From: Streptomyces canus
GTDB taxonomy: Bacteria; Actinomycetota; Actinomycetes; Streptomycetales; Streptomycetaceae
Reading direction: 5' to 3'
NCBI RefSeq assembly: GCF_001514145.1
Contig: NZ_KQ948657.1
Location: 778,323-842,322 of the forward strand
DNA: 64,000 nucleotides
The notes under the pieces are model-generated. The model had not been told where the DNA came from and ran no database searches. It saw only the letters and a program-made list of their open reading frames with translations. Positions 1-7,889 of the stretch are shown one piece after another; position 1 is the stretch's first letter; the number at the start of each line of letters is the position of its first letter. The translations under genes were made by a program, and so were the position numbers.

Positions 1-1210
1 TCCCACCGAGCGCCGGGTCTCCGCCCGAGTCGGCGCGATCTCCGAGTCCGCCACTCTCGCCGTGGACGCCAAGGCCAAGGCCCTGAAGGCCGCCGGGCGG
101 CCGGTGATCGGCTTCGGCGCCGGCGAGCCGGACTTCCCGACCCCGGACTACATCGTCCAGGCCGCCATCGAGGCCTGCTCGAACCCCAAGTACCACCGCT
201 ACACCCCGGCCGGCGGCCTCCCCGAGCTGAAGGCCGCGATCGCCGCGAAGACGCTGCGTGACTCCGGCTACGAGGTCGACGCGTCCCAGATCCTGGTGAC
301 CAACGGCGGCAAGCAGGCGATCTACGAGGCCTTCGCCGCGATCCTCGACCCGGGCGACGAGGTCATCGTCCCGGCGCCGTACTGGACGACGTACCCGGAG
401 TCGATCCGGCTGGCCGGCGGTGTCCCGGTGGAGGTCGTCGCCGACGAGACGACCGGCTACCGGGTCTCCGTCGAGCAGCTGGAGGCGGCCCGCACCGAGA
501 AGACGAAGGTCGTCCTCTTCGTCTCCCCCTCCAACCCGACCGGCGCCGTCTACAGCCAGGCCGACGCCGAGGCGATCGGCCGCTGGGCGGTCGAGCACGG
601 CCTGTGGGTGCTGACCGACGAGATCTACGAGCACCTCGTCTACGGCGACGCGAAGTTCACCTCGCTGCCCGCGCTCCTGCCCGAGCTGCGCGACAAGTGC
701 GTCGTGGTCAACGGTGTCGCGAAGACGTACGCCATGACGGGCTGGCGGGTGGGCTGGATCATCGGCCCGAAGGACGTCGTCAAGGCCGCGACCAACCTGC
801 AGTCGCACGCCACGTCCAACGTGTCGAACGTCGCCCAGGTCGCGGCCCTCGCCGCGGTCTCCGGCAACCTCGACGCGGTGGCGGAGATGCGCACGGCCTT
901 CGACCGCCGCCGCAAGACCATCGTGCGGATGCTCAACGAGATCGACGGCGTGCTCTGCCCGGAGCCCGAGGGCGCCTTCTACGCCTACCCGTCGGTCAAG
1001 GCCCTGCTCGGCAAGGAGATCCGCGGCAAGCGCCCGCAGGACACGGTCGAGCTGGCCGCGCTGATCCTGGAGGAGTCCGAGGTCGCGGTCGTCCCGGGCG
1101 AGGCCTTCGGCACGCCGGGCTACCTGCGGCTGTCGTACGCCCTGGGTGACGAGGATCTCGTCGAGGGCGTCTCGCGGATCCAGAAGCTGCTGGCGGAGGC
1201 GCAGGACTGA
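1..1210 (+). CDS. aspC: Aspartate aminotransferase (5' end outside window)
   Basis: PLP-dependent class I/II aminotransferase that interconverts aspartate/oxaloacetate with glutamate/2-oxoglutarate. The reading frame is already open at base 2 ([13 protein letters not shown]...), so the start codon lies just upstream and about 402 residues are visible, close to the full family length of about 400-410. Recognisable blocks are [13 protein letters not shown] near the N-terminus, the [11 protein letters not shown] substrate/PLP loop, [10 protein letters not shown], and [16 protein letters not shown], in which the Lys codon at 722-724 is the Schiff-base lysine. The invariant C-terminal Arg lies in YLRLSYAL. 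The gene ends in TGA followed 15 bases later by a strong terminator, so it is transcribed apart from the deaminase downstream. In Streptomyces this gene normally sits beside secE-nusG, which would lie off the left end. Confidence 0.95.
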   Translation, partial: PTERRVSARVGAISESATLAVDAKAKALKAAGRPVIGFGAGEPDFPTPDYIVQAAIEACSNPKYHRYTPAGGLPELKAAIAAKTLRDSGYEVDASQILVTNGGKQAIYEAFAAILDPGDEVIVPAPYWTTYPESIRLAGGVPVEVVADETTGYRVSVEQLEAARTEKTKVVLFVSPSNPTGAVYSQADAEAIGRWAVEHGLWVLTDEIYEHLVYGDAKFTSLPALLPELRDKCVVVNGVAKTYAMTGWRVGWIIGPKDVVKAATNLQSHATSNVSNVAQVAALAAVSGNLDAVAEMRTAFDRRRKTIVRMLNEIDGVLCPEPEGAFYAYPSVKALLGKEIRGKRPQDTVELAALILEESEVAVVPGEAFGTPGYLRLSYALGDEDLVEGVSRIQKLLAEAQD

Positions 1211-1224
1211 GCCCGCCGTGAAAG

Positions 1225-1255
1225 AGCACCCCCTCACATGAGGGGGTGCTTTTTT
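1225..1255 (+). terminator. Intrinsic terminator after aspC
   Basis: Perfect 11-bp stem AGCACCCCCTC / GAGGGGGTGCT around an ACAT loop, followed directly by a run of six T. It begins 14 bases after the aspC stop and is one of the few classical U-tract terminators in this GC-rich window. Confidence 0.95.
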
Positions 1256-1322
1256 GTGCGAGCAAGACCACTAAAGGGGAAAGCGGTACCGGGACACCGG
1301 TGACGTACGGCAGGATCCTCGA

Positions 1323-2363
1323 ATGGAGCGTGTACGTGATGTCTCTGAGCTGCCGAAAGCCCATCTGCACCTGCACTTCACCGGGTCGATGCGCCCGGCG
1401 ACGGTTCTGGAACTGGCCGACAAGTACGGAGTACGGCTGCCCGAGGCGCTGACCGAAGCACTGACCAGCGGGGAACCGCCGAAGCTGCGGGCGACGGACG
1501 AGCGGGGCTGGTTCCGTTTCCAGCGGCTGTACGACGCGGCCCGCTCGTGTCTGCGCGAGCCCGAGGACATCCGGCGGCTGGTGCGGGAGGCCGCGGAGGA
1601 GGATGTGCGCGACGGCTCGGGGTGGCTGGAGATCCAGGTCGACCCGACGTCGTACGCGCCCCGGCTCGGCGGGCTGATCCCGGCGCTGGAGATCATCCTG
1701 GACGCGGTGGAGACGACCTCGCGCGAGACCGGGCTCGGGATGCGGGTGCTGGTCGCCGCGAACCGGATGAAGCATCCCCTGGACGCCCGCACGCTGGCCC
1801 GGCTGGCGGTGCGGTACGCGGACAAGGGCGTGGTCGGCTTCGGCCTCTCGAACGACGAACGCCGGGGCATGGCACGGGACTTCGACCGGGCCTTCAACAT
1901 CGCGCGCGAGGGCGGGCTGCTGTCGGCGCCGCACGGTGGCGAGCTGGCCGGGCCCTCGTCGGTACGGGACTGTCTCGACGACCTTGACGCGAACCGGATC
2001 GGGCACGGGGTGCGCGCGGCGGACGACCCGCGGCTGCTGAAGCGGCTGGCGGACCGGCAGGTGACGTGCGAGGTGTGCCCGGCGTCCAATGTGGCGCTCG
2101 GTGTGTACGAGAAGCATGAGGATGTGCCGCTGCGGAAGCTGTTCGAGGCCGGGGTGCCGATGGCGCTGGGCGCCGACGACCCGCTGCTGTTCGGCTCCCG
2201 GCTGGCCGCGCAGTACGAGATCGCCCGGCAGCATCACGGCTTCTCGGACGCGGAGCTCGCGGAACTGGCCCGGCAGTCGGTACGGGCTTCGGCGGCGCCG
2301 GAGGACATGAAGGCCAAGCTGCTGTCGGGAGTGGACGACTGGCTCAGCCAGCCGGTCTCCTGA
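1323..2363 (+). CDS. add: Adenosine deaminase family protein
   Basis: 346-residue amidohydrolase of the adenosine/AMP deaminase family, predicted to hydrolyse adenosine (or deoxyadenosine) to inosine and ammonia in purine salvage. The metal-site motif HLHLH occurs at residues 14-18. The catalytic Glu motif is PHGGELAG (HGGE where the family usually has HAGE), followed by RIGHGVRAADD (metal His), CPASNVALGVY and ALGADDPLLFGS (metal and catalytic Asp pair). All expected catalytic residues are present, so the enzyme should be active. ATG at 1323 is the natural start because HLHLH normally lies 10-20 residues in. The aspC terminator isolates it from upstream transcription. Confidence is high for the family; the exact substrate (adenosine versus a related aminopurine) is inferred. 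Confidence 0.9.
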   Translation: MERVRDVSELPKAHLHLHFTGSMRPATVLELADKYGVRLPEALTEALTSGEPPKLRATDERGWFRFQRLYDAARSCLREPEDIRRLVREAAEEDVRDGSGWLEIQVDPTSYAPRLGGLIPALEIILDAVETTSRETGLGMRVLVAANRMKHPLDARTLARLAVRYADKGVVGFGLSNDERRGMARDFDRAFNIAREGGLLSAPHGGELAGPSSVRDCLDDLDANRIGHGVRAADDPRLLKRLADRQVTCEVCPASNVALGVYEKHEDVPLRKLFEAGVPMALGADDPLLFGSRLAAQYEIARQHHGFSDAELAELARQSVRASAAPEDMKAKLLSGVDDWLSQPVS

Positions 2364-2565
2364 AGTGCCGGACGATCGTGTGGCGTGAGTAGGCGGCGAA
2401 GGAGAACAGGGCCGCGAGCCGGTTCAGACCGTCGTGGTCGCCGGCGAGCGGGCCGATCGATTCCGGTGCGGTCAGCGATGTGGGGCGCAGGGTGGGGCGG
2501 GGCTGGACGACGCGGTGTTCATGAGGACCGGTTTGGGGCCTGAACTCCGCGAGCCTCAGCCGCAT
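2344..2565 (-). CDS. Possible small hypothetical protein
   Basis: A 73-codon frame that fills the gap between the deaminase and the TetR gene. Third codon positions are mostly G/C, as in real genes here, and the translation (MRLRLAEFRPQTG... ending RHTIVRHFRRPAG) contains a plausible hydrophobic helix, LNRLAALFSFAAY. Its end overlaps the deaminase stop by 20 bases in convergent orientation, it starts 16 bases after the TetR stop, and no good ribosome-binding site is seen. It may be a small translated gene downstream of tetR or the remnant of a larger one. I recognise no family. Confidence 0.3.
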   Translation of the reverse strand: MRLRLAEFRPQTGPHEHRVVQPRPTLRPTSLTAPESIGPLAGDHDGLNRLAALFSFAAYSRHTIVRHFRRPAG

Positions 2566-2581
2566 GCTGGGGTCCTGGTCG

Positions 2582-3199
2582 TCACGCCGATTCCCCGGCT
2601 ACCGAGATTCCGCCCAGCAGGGTCCGGGCCAGCCGGGCGGCGAACTCCTCCACCGGCGGCCGTACACCGTCCGGTGTGGCGTCGTAGGCGAACGCCCGTT
2701 GCGCGCAGGCGCCCAGGAGCAGGGAGGCCGCGGCGAAGGTGTCGGCGGTGGGGGCGACCCGGCCGATGGACTGCTCGGACTTGAGGTAGGCGTCGAGCCA
2801 CTCGATCGGCTTGTGCGGGCCGGACTCCATCTCACGCATCGCGTCGTCGTGGCGGCGCTTGAGCTGGGTCTCGGCGTACAGCGAGGCGGCGATCGGAAAG
2901 CTCTGCTCGTAGAAGAGGGCGGCCTGGCGGGCGATCTCGGTGAGGTTCTCCTCCAGGGTGTGCCGGCCCGGCTCGGCGGCAAGGGCGTGCAGCAGGGGGG
3001 CCAGTTTCGGGAGGCGTTCCGCGAGGACGCGGATGAACACCTCCTCCTTGCTGGCGAAGTACTTGTACAGCGCCGCCTCGGAGCAGCCGGCCGCCTTGGC
3101 GATCTCCTTGGTCGTGGCACGCGCCAGCCCGACGGTGAGCATCAGCTCATGGGCGGCGTCGAGGATGCGGACGCGGGCCGGGCCGGACTTGGGCTCCAT
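2582..3199 (-). CDS. TetR family transcriptional regulator
   Basis: 205-residue one-component repressor. The N-terminal helix-turn-helix spans about residues 8-55 (RILDAAHELMLTVGLARATTKEIAKAAGCSEAALYKYF...SKEEVF), with the TTKEIAKAAG-SEAALYKYF core typical of TetR proteins; the remaining 150 residues form the variable ligand-binding and dimerisation domain. It is transcribed divergently from the NAD(P)-binding protein at 3319, and the 119-bp gap holds two inverted repeats built from the same GGGTGAGT/ACTCACCC half-site. The simplest reading is autoregulation plus control of the divergent oxidoreductase. The ligand cannot be deduced. Confidence 0.9.
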   Translation of the reverse strand: MEPKSGPARVRILDAAHELMLTVGLARATTKEIAKAAGCSEAALYKYFASKEEVFIRVLAERLPKLAPLLHALAAEPGRHTLEENLTEIARQAALFYEQSFPIAASLYAETQLKRRHDDAMREMESGPHKPIEWLDAYLKSEQSIGRVAPTADTFAAASLLLGACAQRAFAYDATPDGVRPPVEEFAARLARTLLGGISVAGESA

Positions 3200-3238
3200 G
3201 CTGTTCGGTCCCCTTGGATCGGTTGGCGGGCTTGACGG

Positions 3239-3258
3239 GTGGGTGAGTACTTACCCAC
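3239..3258. promoter_or_regulatory. Inverted repeat, probable TetR operator 1
   Basis: GTGGGT-gAGTACTt-ACCCAC, symmetric about 3248.5, in the divergent promoter region between the TetR gene and the NAD(P)-binding protein. It shares the GGGT(G/A)AGTA half-site with the second repeat at 3274-3293. Confidence 0.75.
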
Positions 3259-3273
3259 TCTAGAGGGAGGCAG

Positions 3274-3293
3274 GGGTGAGTGAATACTCACCC
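3274..3293. promoter_or_regulatory. Inverted repeat, probable TetR operator 2
   Basis: Perfect 8-bp arms GGGTGAGT / ACTCACCC with a GAAT centre. The centre-to-centre distance to operator 1 is 35 bp, and the repeat ends 25 bases before the ATG at 3319, a position where bound repressor would block transcription of that gene. Confidence 0.8.
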
Positions 3294-3318
3294 ACCTCCT
3301 TCGAGTACGGGAGTACCC

Positions 3319-3951
3319 ATGAAACTCACGGTTTTCGGTGCCACCGGGGGCATAGGGCGCGAGCTCGTCCGGCAGGGCCTGGAGGCAGGCCATGAGGTCA
3401 CGGCGGTCGTACGGGATCCTGGTCGGCTGACCGTCACGGGCGCGCGGTTGGAGGTGGTCCGGGCGGACCTCACCGACCCGGAGGTGCTGCGGCCGGCCGT
3501 GGCCGGGCGGGACGCGGTGCTGTCAGGGCTCGGCCCGCGCGCCCGCAAGGACGCCGGGATCGCGGCGCGGCTGACCCGCGTGGTGCTGGCCGCGATGGAG
3601 GCGGAGCAGGTCCGGCGGGTGCTGGCCGTCAGCGCGGGGCCGGTCGGGCCGGCGCCGGTGGACGAGGGGGTGGTGGACCGGTGGATGCGGGGGCTCGTGT
3701 CCGCCGTACTGAAGGACGTCTACGCCGATCTGAGCGAGATGGAGGCGGAGCTGGCGGCGAGCGGTACGGACTGGACGGTCGTGCGCCCGCCGCGTCTTCA
3801 GAACAAGCCGGTGACGGGGGTGTACCGGGTGGTGGCCGGGGGGTTTCCGGCTCGGGGGCGGTTCATCTCGCGGGCGGATGTGGCGCACGCGATGCTGGGG
3901 ATGGTCGGGGATGCGGGGGTCGTGAAGCAGGGGGTGGGGGTGGCGTACTGA
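3319..3951 (+). CDS. NAD(P)-binding SDR/NmrA-like protein
   Basis: 210-residue atypical short-chain dehydrogenase. It opens with the Rossmann nucleotide-binding motif MKLTVFGATGGIGRELV (GxxGxxG, residues 7-13), followed by an acidic-strand region (VVRADLTDPE) and AVSAGPVGPAP. WTVVRPPRLQNKP is typical of NmrA/YwnB-type proteins that act as NAD(P)-dependent reductases or redox sensors. ATG at 3319 is preferred over an in-frame ATG at 3280 because the Rossmann motif then starts at residue 2 and the upstream ATG falls inside operator 2. It is divergent from, and probably repressed by, the TetR gene at 2582. The substrate is unknown. Confidence 0.88.
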   Translation: MKLTVFGATGGIGRELVRQGLEAGHEVTAVVRDPGRLTVTGARLEVVRADLTDPEVLRPAVAGRDAVLSGLGPRARKDAGIAARLTRVVLAAMEAEQVRRVLAVSAGPVGPAPVDEGVVDRWMRGLVSAVLKDVYADLSEMEAELAASGTDWTVVRPPRLQNKPVTGVYRVVAGGFPARGRFISRADVAHAMLGMVGDAGVVKQGVGVAY

Positions 3952-3996
3952 TGGTGCTTCGGTGCTGCCGGTAGTGACGCTGGCGGACCTGGTCGG

Positions 3997-5052
3997 CTAG
4001 AGGCTGACGCCCACCGTCACCGGCTCGTTGACCAGCGTGATCCCGAAGGTGTCCCGTACGCCCGCCACGACCTCCCGGGCCAGTGTGAGGAGGTCCTCGG
4101 TGGTGGCGTCGCCCCGGTTGGTGAGGGCCAGGGTGTGCTTGGTGGAGATGCGGGCGGGGCCGGTGCCGTAGCCCTTGGTGAAGCCGGCCTTGTCGATCAG
4201 CCAGGCCGCGGAGGTCTTGGTGTGACCCTCGCCCGCGGGGTAGGCGGGGGGTTCGGCGTCCTCGCCGAGGCGGTGCTTCACGCGCGCGTGGAACTCAGCG
4301 AACTGGGCGGCCGTGAGAATGGGGTTGGTGAAGAACGAGCCCGCCGACCATGTGTCGTGGTCGTCGGGGTCCAGGACCATCCCCTTTCCCGCGCGCAGCT
4401 TCAGGACGGTTGCGCGGGCGTCGGTGAGGGGGACGCGGTCGCCGGGTTCCACGCCCAGGGCGCGGGCGGTTTCGGCGTACTTGATCGGCGCGGAGAGGCC
4501 GTCGGCGTCTTCCAGGTCGAAGTGGACGCGCAGGACGACGTGGCGGGCGGGGTCTTCCTTGAAGCGGCTGTGGCGGTAGGAGAAGGCGCAGTCGTCGTTG
4601 GTGAGGGTGACGGTCTCGCCGGTGTGGCGGTCGTAGGCGATGACCTCGGTGATGGTGGAGGACACCTCCTGGCCGTAGGCGCCGACGTTCTGGATGGGGG
4701 TGGCGCCCGCGGAACCGGGGATGCCGGCGAGGCACTCGACACCGGCGAGTCCGGCGTCCACGGTGCGGGCGACGGCGTCGGTCCACACTTCGCCGGCGGC
4801 GAGCTCCAGGTGGGTGCCGGTGAGCTCGAACCCCTTGGTGGCGATGACGAGTGCGGTGCCCTCGAACCCCTTGTCCCCGATGACGAGGTTGGACCCGCCG
4901 CCGATCACGAGGAGCGGCGTGCCGGTGGCGTCGGCCTCACGGACGACCTCGATCACCTCGGCGTCGGTCGTCGCGGTGACGAGCCGGGTGGCGGGGCCGC
5001 CGAGACGGAAGGTGGTCAGGGGGGCGAGGGGGGCGTCGTGTCGTTCCTGCAC
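3997..5052 (-). CDS. murB: UDP-N-acetylenolpyruvoylglucosamine reductase
   Basis: 351-residue FAD enzyme that reduces UDP-GlcNAc-enolpyruvate with NADPH to UDP-MurNAc, the second committed step of peptidoglycan synthesis, in the cytoplasm. Visible motifs in order are LTTFRLGGPA, GGGSNLVIGDKGFEGTAL (FAD-binding), ECLAGIPGSAGATPIQNVGAYGQE, FSYRHSRFK, SAGSFFTNP (the catalytic Ser region), TSAAWLIDKAGFTKG and HTLALTNRGDAT. The same frame stays open far upstream because of GC-rich repeats, but the conserved protein starts at the GTG at 5050-5052 (VQERHDAPLAPLTTF), which gives the usual family length. It ends close to and convergent with the NAD(P)-binding gene. Confidence 0.95.
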   Translation of the reverse strand: MQERHDAPLAPLTTFRLGGPATRLVTATTDAEVIEVVREADATGTPLLVIGGGSNLVIGDKGFEGTALVIATKGFELTGTHLELAAGEVWTDAVARTVDAGLAGVECLAGIPGSAGATPIQNVGAYGQEVSSTITEVIAYDRHTGETVTLTNDDCAFSYRHSRFKEDPARHVVLRVHFDLEDADGLSAPIKYAETARALGVEPGDRVPLTDARATVLKLRAGKGMVLDPDDHDTWSAGSFFTNPILTAAQFAEFHARVKHRLGEDAEPPAYPAGEGHTKTSAAWLIDKAGFTKGYGTGPARISTKHTLALTNRGDATTEDLLTLAREVVAGVRDTFGITLVNEPVTVGVSL

Positions 5053-5091
5053 GCGGTACAGCCTACGGGGGCCTCCGGCGGTGGGGCGGGG

Positions 5092-5215
5092 GTGCCTGCG
5101 GCGGCCTGTGCGGGTGGGGTGGGGGTGCCTGCGGCGGCCTGTGCGGGTTGGGTGGGGGCGGGCGTGGTGCGCAGTTCCCCGCGCCCCTGAGTGCCTGCGG
5201 CGGCCTGTTCCGGTT
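5092..5215 (-). repeat. Streptomyces-type intergenic repeat, copy A (with internal 33-bp units)
   Basis: Read on the minus strand this contains the element GGGGCGCGGGGAACTGCGC (plus strand 5172-5188), flanked by copies of GTGCCTGCGGCGGCCTGT at 5092, 5125 and 5191; the first two are 33 bp apart. A second, opposite-facing copy lies at 5510-5551 in the same 558-bp intergenic region between murB and the MFS gene. Apart from a 15-bp palindrome CGAACGGCCCGTTCG at 5411-5425, I see nothing else there and no convincing gene. Confidence 0.7.
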
Positions 5216-5509
5216 CCGGTGGGGGCTGGTGTAGCGCGTGCGGGTGTGTTGTGGGTCGGGGCCGGGGTGGGGGTATCCGTCCTCGGTCCGGCGGTTGCTG
5301 TTGCTTCGGCGGTGCCCGGTATCGGACGCCGGCCGCTATCGGGCGGACACCCCCACCCCGTCCCCTTGCCGCCGTACGCGGCTACCGGCCCGTCGGGGCG
5401 CACGGTGCGGCGAACGGCCCGTTCGGGCGCGCGGGATGGGAATCGGTCCGTCGTGGTACGCGGGGGTGGCGAACGGTCCGTCCATGGTGCGGGCGACTGC
5501 AACTCCCCA

Positions 5510-5551
5510 GGGGCGCGGGGAACTGCGCGACCAGCCCCCACCGGCCCGCAG
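5510..5551 (+). repeat. Streptomyces-type intergenic repeat, copy B
   Basis: GGGGCGCGGGGAACTGCGCG, then ACCAGCCCCCACCGG-CCCGCAG. The core is the inverse of copy A, and a diverged third copy (GGGAACTGTGCGACCAGCC) lies at 10945-10982. Sequences of this type are dispersed in the intergenic DNA of many Streptomyces genomes (from memory). Their role is unknown. Confidence 0.7.
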
Positions 5552-5610
5552 ACGCCCGACAACCCGACCCAGCACCCCCTAGGCGCCCCGCCCAAGCCCA
5601 TCGCACGCGT

Positions 5611-7059
5611 TCAGCCGGCCACCGTCTCCAGTGACCGCGCCCGCTCGGAGGACGTCACCACCGTGCCCCTCTTCGCCGAGGGGATCAGCAGAGCCGCGAC
5701 CCCGGCGACCGCCACCACCGCCGCGCCCGTGACCAGGGCCGGCCGCAGGCCGTCCACGAAGGACTGCCCGCTCTCGTATCCGCCCTGCGCGGAGAAGATC
5801 GACGCCATGACCGCGATCCCGAGCGCTCCACCCACCTCGCGCAGCGCGTTGTTGGCCCCGGAAGCGATCCCCTGCTCCTCGGACCGGACACTCGACATGA
5901 CCAGGTTGGACGCCGGCGCGAAGAACAGCGCCATGCCGATGCCGCTGAGGATGAGTCCGGGGAGCTGCGCGGAGTAGGACGCGTCGACCGTGACCACGGA
6001 CGCCATGTACGCGAGACCCGCCGCCTGGAAGAAGAGACCCGTGGCCACGACCGGCCGGCCCCCGATGCGGTCGGAGAGGATCCCGGCGATCGGCGCGACG
6101 AGCATCGGCATGCCGGTCCAGGGGAGCATCCGCAGCCCCGCCTCGGTCGGCGAGTAGCCGAGCACACCCTGCATGTACTGGCTGAGCAGGAAGATCGAGC
6201 CGAACATCCCGAGGAACATGAGCAGGCTGGCCGCGTTGATCCCGGAGAAGGCCCGGGAGCGGAACAGCCGCATGGGGAGCATGGGGTTCTTGGCCCGGGT
6301 GCTGTAGAGGACGAACGCGGTGAGCAGCGCGGCCCCGGCGAACAGGGCCAGAAGGACCACTGTGTCGGCCCAGCCGTCGGACGGGCCGCGGACCAGGCCG
6401 TACACGATGCCGAAGAGACCGCCGCTGGCGAGCAGTGTGCCGGGGATGTCGAGGCGCGCGCCGGTGCCGTGGGACTCCGCGAGGCGCAGGCGGGCGAGGG
6501 GCAGCAGGGCGACGCCGAGGGGGACGTTCAGCCAGAAGATCCACTGCCAGGAGATGTGCTCGGTGAGGCTGCCGCCGATCAGTGGCCCGGAGGCCACCGC
6601 GAGTCCGTTGACGGCGCCCCAGATGCCGTACGCCATTCCGCGCCTGGCGGCGGGCACGGCCGCCGTGAGGAGGGTGAGCGTGAGGGGCATCATGATCGCC
6701 GCCCCCACGCCCTGGACCGCGCGGGCGGCGATGAGGGAGTCGATGCCGGGGGCCAGTGCCGCGGCGGCCGACGCGCCGGTGAAGATCGTGAGGCCGGTCA
6801 GGAAGAGGCGTCGCCGGCCGAAGCGGTCTCCGAGTGCCGCGCCGGTCATGAGCAGGACGGCGAAGGTGAGCGTGTACGCGCTCACCGTCCACTCCAGGTC
6901 GTGCAGTCCCCCGCCGAGGTCCTCACGGATGGACGGCAGGGCGGTGGTGACGACGAGGTTGTCGAGGGCCGCCATGAATCCGGCGACGCTGGTGATGACG
7001 AGGGCCCAGACGGCTCCCCCGCGCCTTGCGGTCGGTGCGGCTTGCTTTTGCTGTGACAT
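5611..7059 (-). CDS. MFS drug-efflux transporter (DHA2/EmrB-QacA type)
   Basis: 482-residue integral membrane proton antiporter with about 14 predicted membrane helices. The segments after the N-terminus read ALVITSVAGFMAALDNLVVTTALPSI (motif D1, LDxTxVNxALP-like) and GAALGDRFGRRRLFLTGL (motif A between helices 2 and 3), followed by the motif C-like AVNGLAVASGPLIGGSL, as expected of the DHA2 family. Likely role: export of hydrophobic toxic compounds or an antibiotic. The TetR gene 86 bp upstream on the same strand, with inverted repeats before both genes, marks it as an inducible pump. The start at 7059 (MSQQKQAAPTARR) gives a normal cytoplasmic N-terminus. The substrate cannot be told from sequence. 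Confidence 0.9.
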   Translation of the reverse strand: MSQQKQAAPTARRGGAVWALVITSVAGFMAALDNLVVTTALPSIREDLGGGLHDLEWTVSAYTLTFAVLLMTGAALGDRFGRRRLFLTGLTIFTGASAAAALAPGIDSLIAARAVQGVGAAIMMPLTLTLLTAAVPAARRGMAYGIWGAVNGLAVASGPLIGGSLTEHISWQWIFWLNVPLGVALLPLARLRLAESHGTGARLDIPGTLLASGGLFGIVYGLVRGPSDGWADTVVLLALFAGAALLTAFVLYSTRAKNPMLPMRLFRSRAFSGINAASLLMFLGMFGSIFLLSQYMQGVLGYSPTEAGLRMLPWTGMPMLVAPIAGILSDRIGGRPVVATGLFFQAAGLAYMASVVTVDASYSAQLPGLILSGIGMALFFAPASNLVMSSVRSEEQGIASGANNALREVGGALGIAVMASIFSAQGGYESGQSFVDGLRPALVTGAAVVAVAGVAALLIPSAKRGTVVTSSERARSLETVAG

Positions 7060-7090
7060 CGCTCCCCCAGCGGGTGTGATCAGTGGGTAG

Positions 7091-7104
7091 TTAGTGATTA
7101 CTAA
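7091..7104. promoter_or_regulatory. Inverted repeat upstream of the MFS gene, probable TetR operator
   Basis: TTAGT-GATT-ACTAA, 32 bases upstream of the efflux gene start. The half-site AGTTAGT/ACTAA recurs in the repeat before the TetR gene at 7722-7745, although with different spacing. A small hairpin AGGCG/CGCCT followed on the minus strand by TTTT (7118-7138) lies between this site and the TetR stop and may attenuate read-through. Confidence 0.7.
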
Positions 7105-7145
7105 GTTTCTCGATCATGAAAAGGCGCCCATGACGCCTCGCGTGC

Positions 7146-7715
7146 TCAGTGCTCCAGCCGGCCCTTGATCCGCGCCGACGGGTACATGCCCTCCCAGACC
7201 CGGTGCCCGGGCGGAAAGCCCATCGCCGTCAGGCAGTTGACGAGCATCCCGTACGCCAGGAAGGTCGTCGTCTCGTTGGCGTCGGCGCCGAGCGGCAGAT
7301 GGACGGTGTCCCACAGCCGCATCCAGCCGGCCCGCACCGCCTCTCCGAACTCGGTGTCACCCTCTTGCTCGGCAGCCCCCACCGCGACGTACATCTGCAT
7401 CTGCATCATCAGCCACTCGGGCCGCTCCGCGATGACCCGGGTGTACGCGTCAGCCATGGCGTGCAGGGCCTCCTCGCCCTCCAGCCCCTTCGAGGCTTCC
7501 CCGAAGGTGCGGATGGTGTCCTCCACACAGCGCTCGGCCGCCGCCAGGAAGATCGCCTTCTTGCCCGGGAAGAGCCGGAAGAGATACGGCTGCGACACCC
7601 CGACCCGCTTGGCGATCGCCTCGGTCGACGTCCCGTGGTAGCCACCGCGGGCGAACTCGGCCGTCGCCGCACGGATGACGCTCTCACGCCGCTCTTCTGC
7701 ACTCATCCTGACCAT
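7146..7715 (-). CDS. TetR family regulator of the adjacent efflux pump
   Basis: 189-residue TetR-family protein. The helix-turn-helix occupies about residues 10-55 (ESVIRAATAEFARGGYHGTSTEAIAKRVGVSQPYLFRLFPGKKAIF), the usual TetR signature; the C-terminal ligand domain is unspecialised. It lies immediately upstream of, and on the same strand as, the MFS gene. Matching inverted repeats precede both genes, so it probably represses itself and the pump and is released by a pump substrate. An alternative start, MSAEERRE, three codons in is possible. Confidence 0.9.
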   Translation of the reverse strand: MVRMSAEERRESVIRAATAEFARGGYHGTSTEAIAKRVGVSQPYLFRLFPGKKAIFLAAAERCVEDTIRTFGEASKGLEGEEALHAMADAYTRVIAERPEWLMMQMQMYVAVGAAEQEGDTEFGEAVRAGWMRLWDTVHLPLGADANETTTFLAYGMLVNCLTAMGFPPGHRVWEGMYPSARIKGRLEH

Positions 7716-7721
7716 GCACCT

Positions 7722-7745
7722 AAGTTAGTACTCAATCACTAACTT
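7722..7745. promoter_or_regulatory. Inverted repeat before TetR gene, probable autoregulatory operator
   Basis: Perfect 8-bp arms AAGTTAGT / ACTAACTT separated by 8 bases, beginning 7 bases upstream of the TetR start. The right half read on the opposite strand is AAGTTAGTGAT, matching the half-site at 7089-7099 before the pump gene. Confidence 0.75.
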
Positions 7746-7832
7746 GGCAAGGACGCCGGGTCCGCCTACCGGCAGCCCTCTCTGGAACGCCCCACCACCA
7801 CCGAGCGTTGTCGCAGCAGGGGGCCGTGATGC

Positions 7833-7869
7833 GGTAAGGGGCGCCCCACCATGGAGAGCACCCCTTACC
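7833..7869 (-). terminator. Hairpin downstream of the MaoC gene
   Basis: Perfect 9-bp arms GGTAAGGGG / CCCCTTACC with a 19-base loop, starting 20 bases after the MaoC stop codon on the minus strand. No U-tract is present, as is usual for Streptomyces terminators. Confidence 0.6.
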
Positions 7870-7889
7870 TCAGCAGCCGTACCCGCCCC

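Noticed and set aside
5411..5425. Palindrome CGAACGGCCCGTTCG as an operator for murB
   Set aside because: It lies 360 bases upstream of murB within repeat-derived DNA and has no partner site; reported only as part of the intergenic description.
5053..5601. Extending murB upstream to a 534-residue protein
   Set aside because: The extra 183 residues are translated GC-rich intergenic repeats; the conserved protein starts at GTG 5052.
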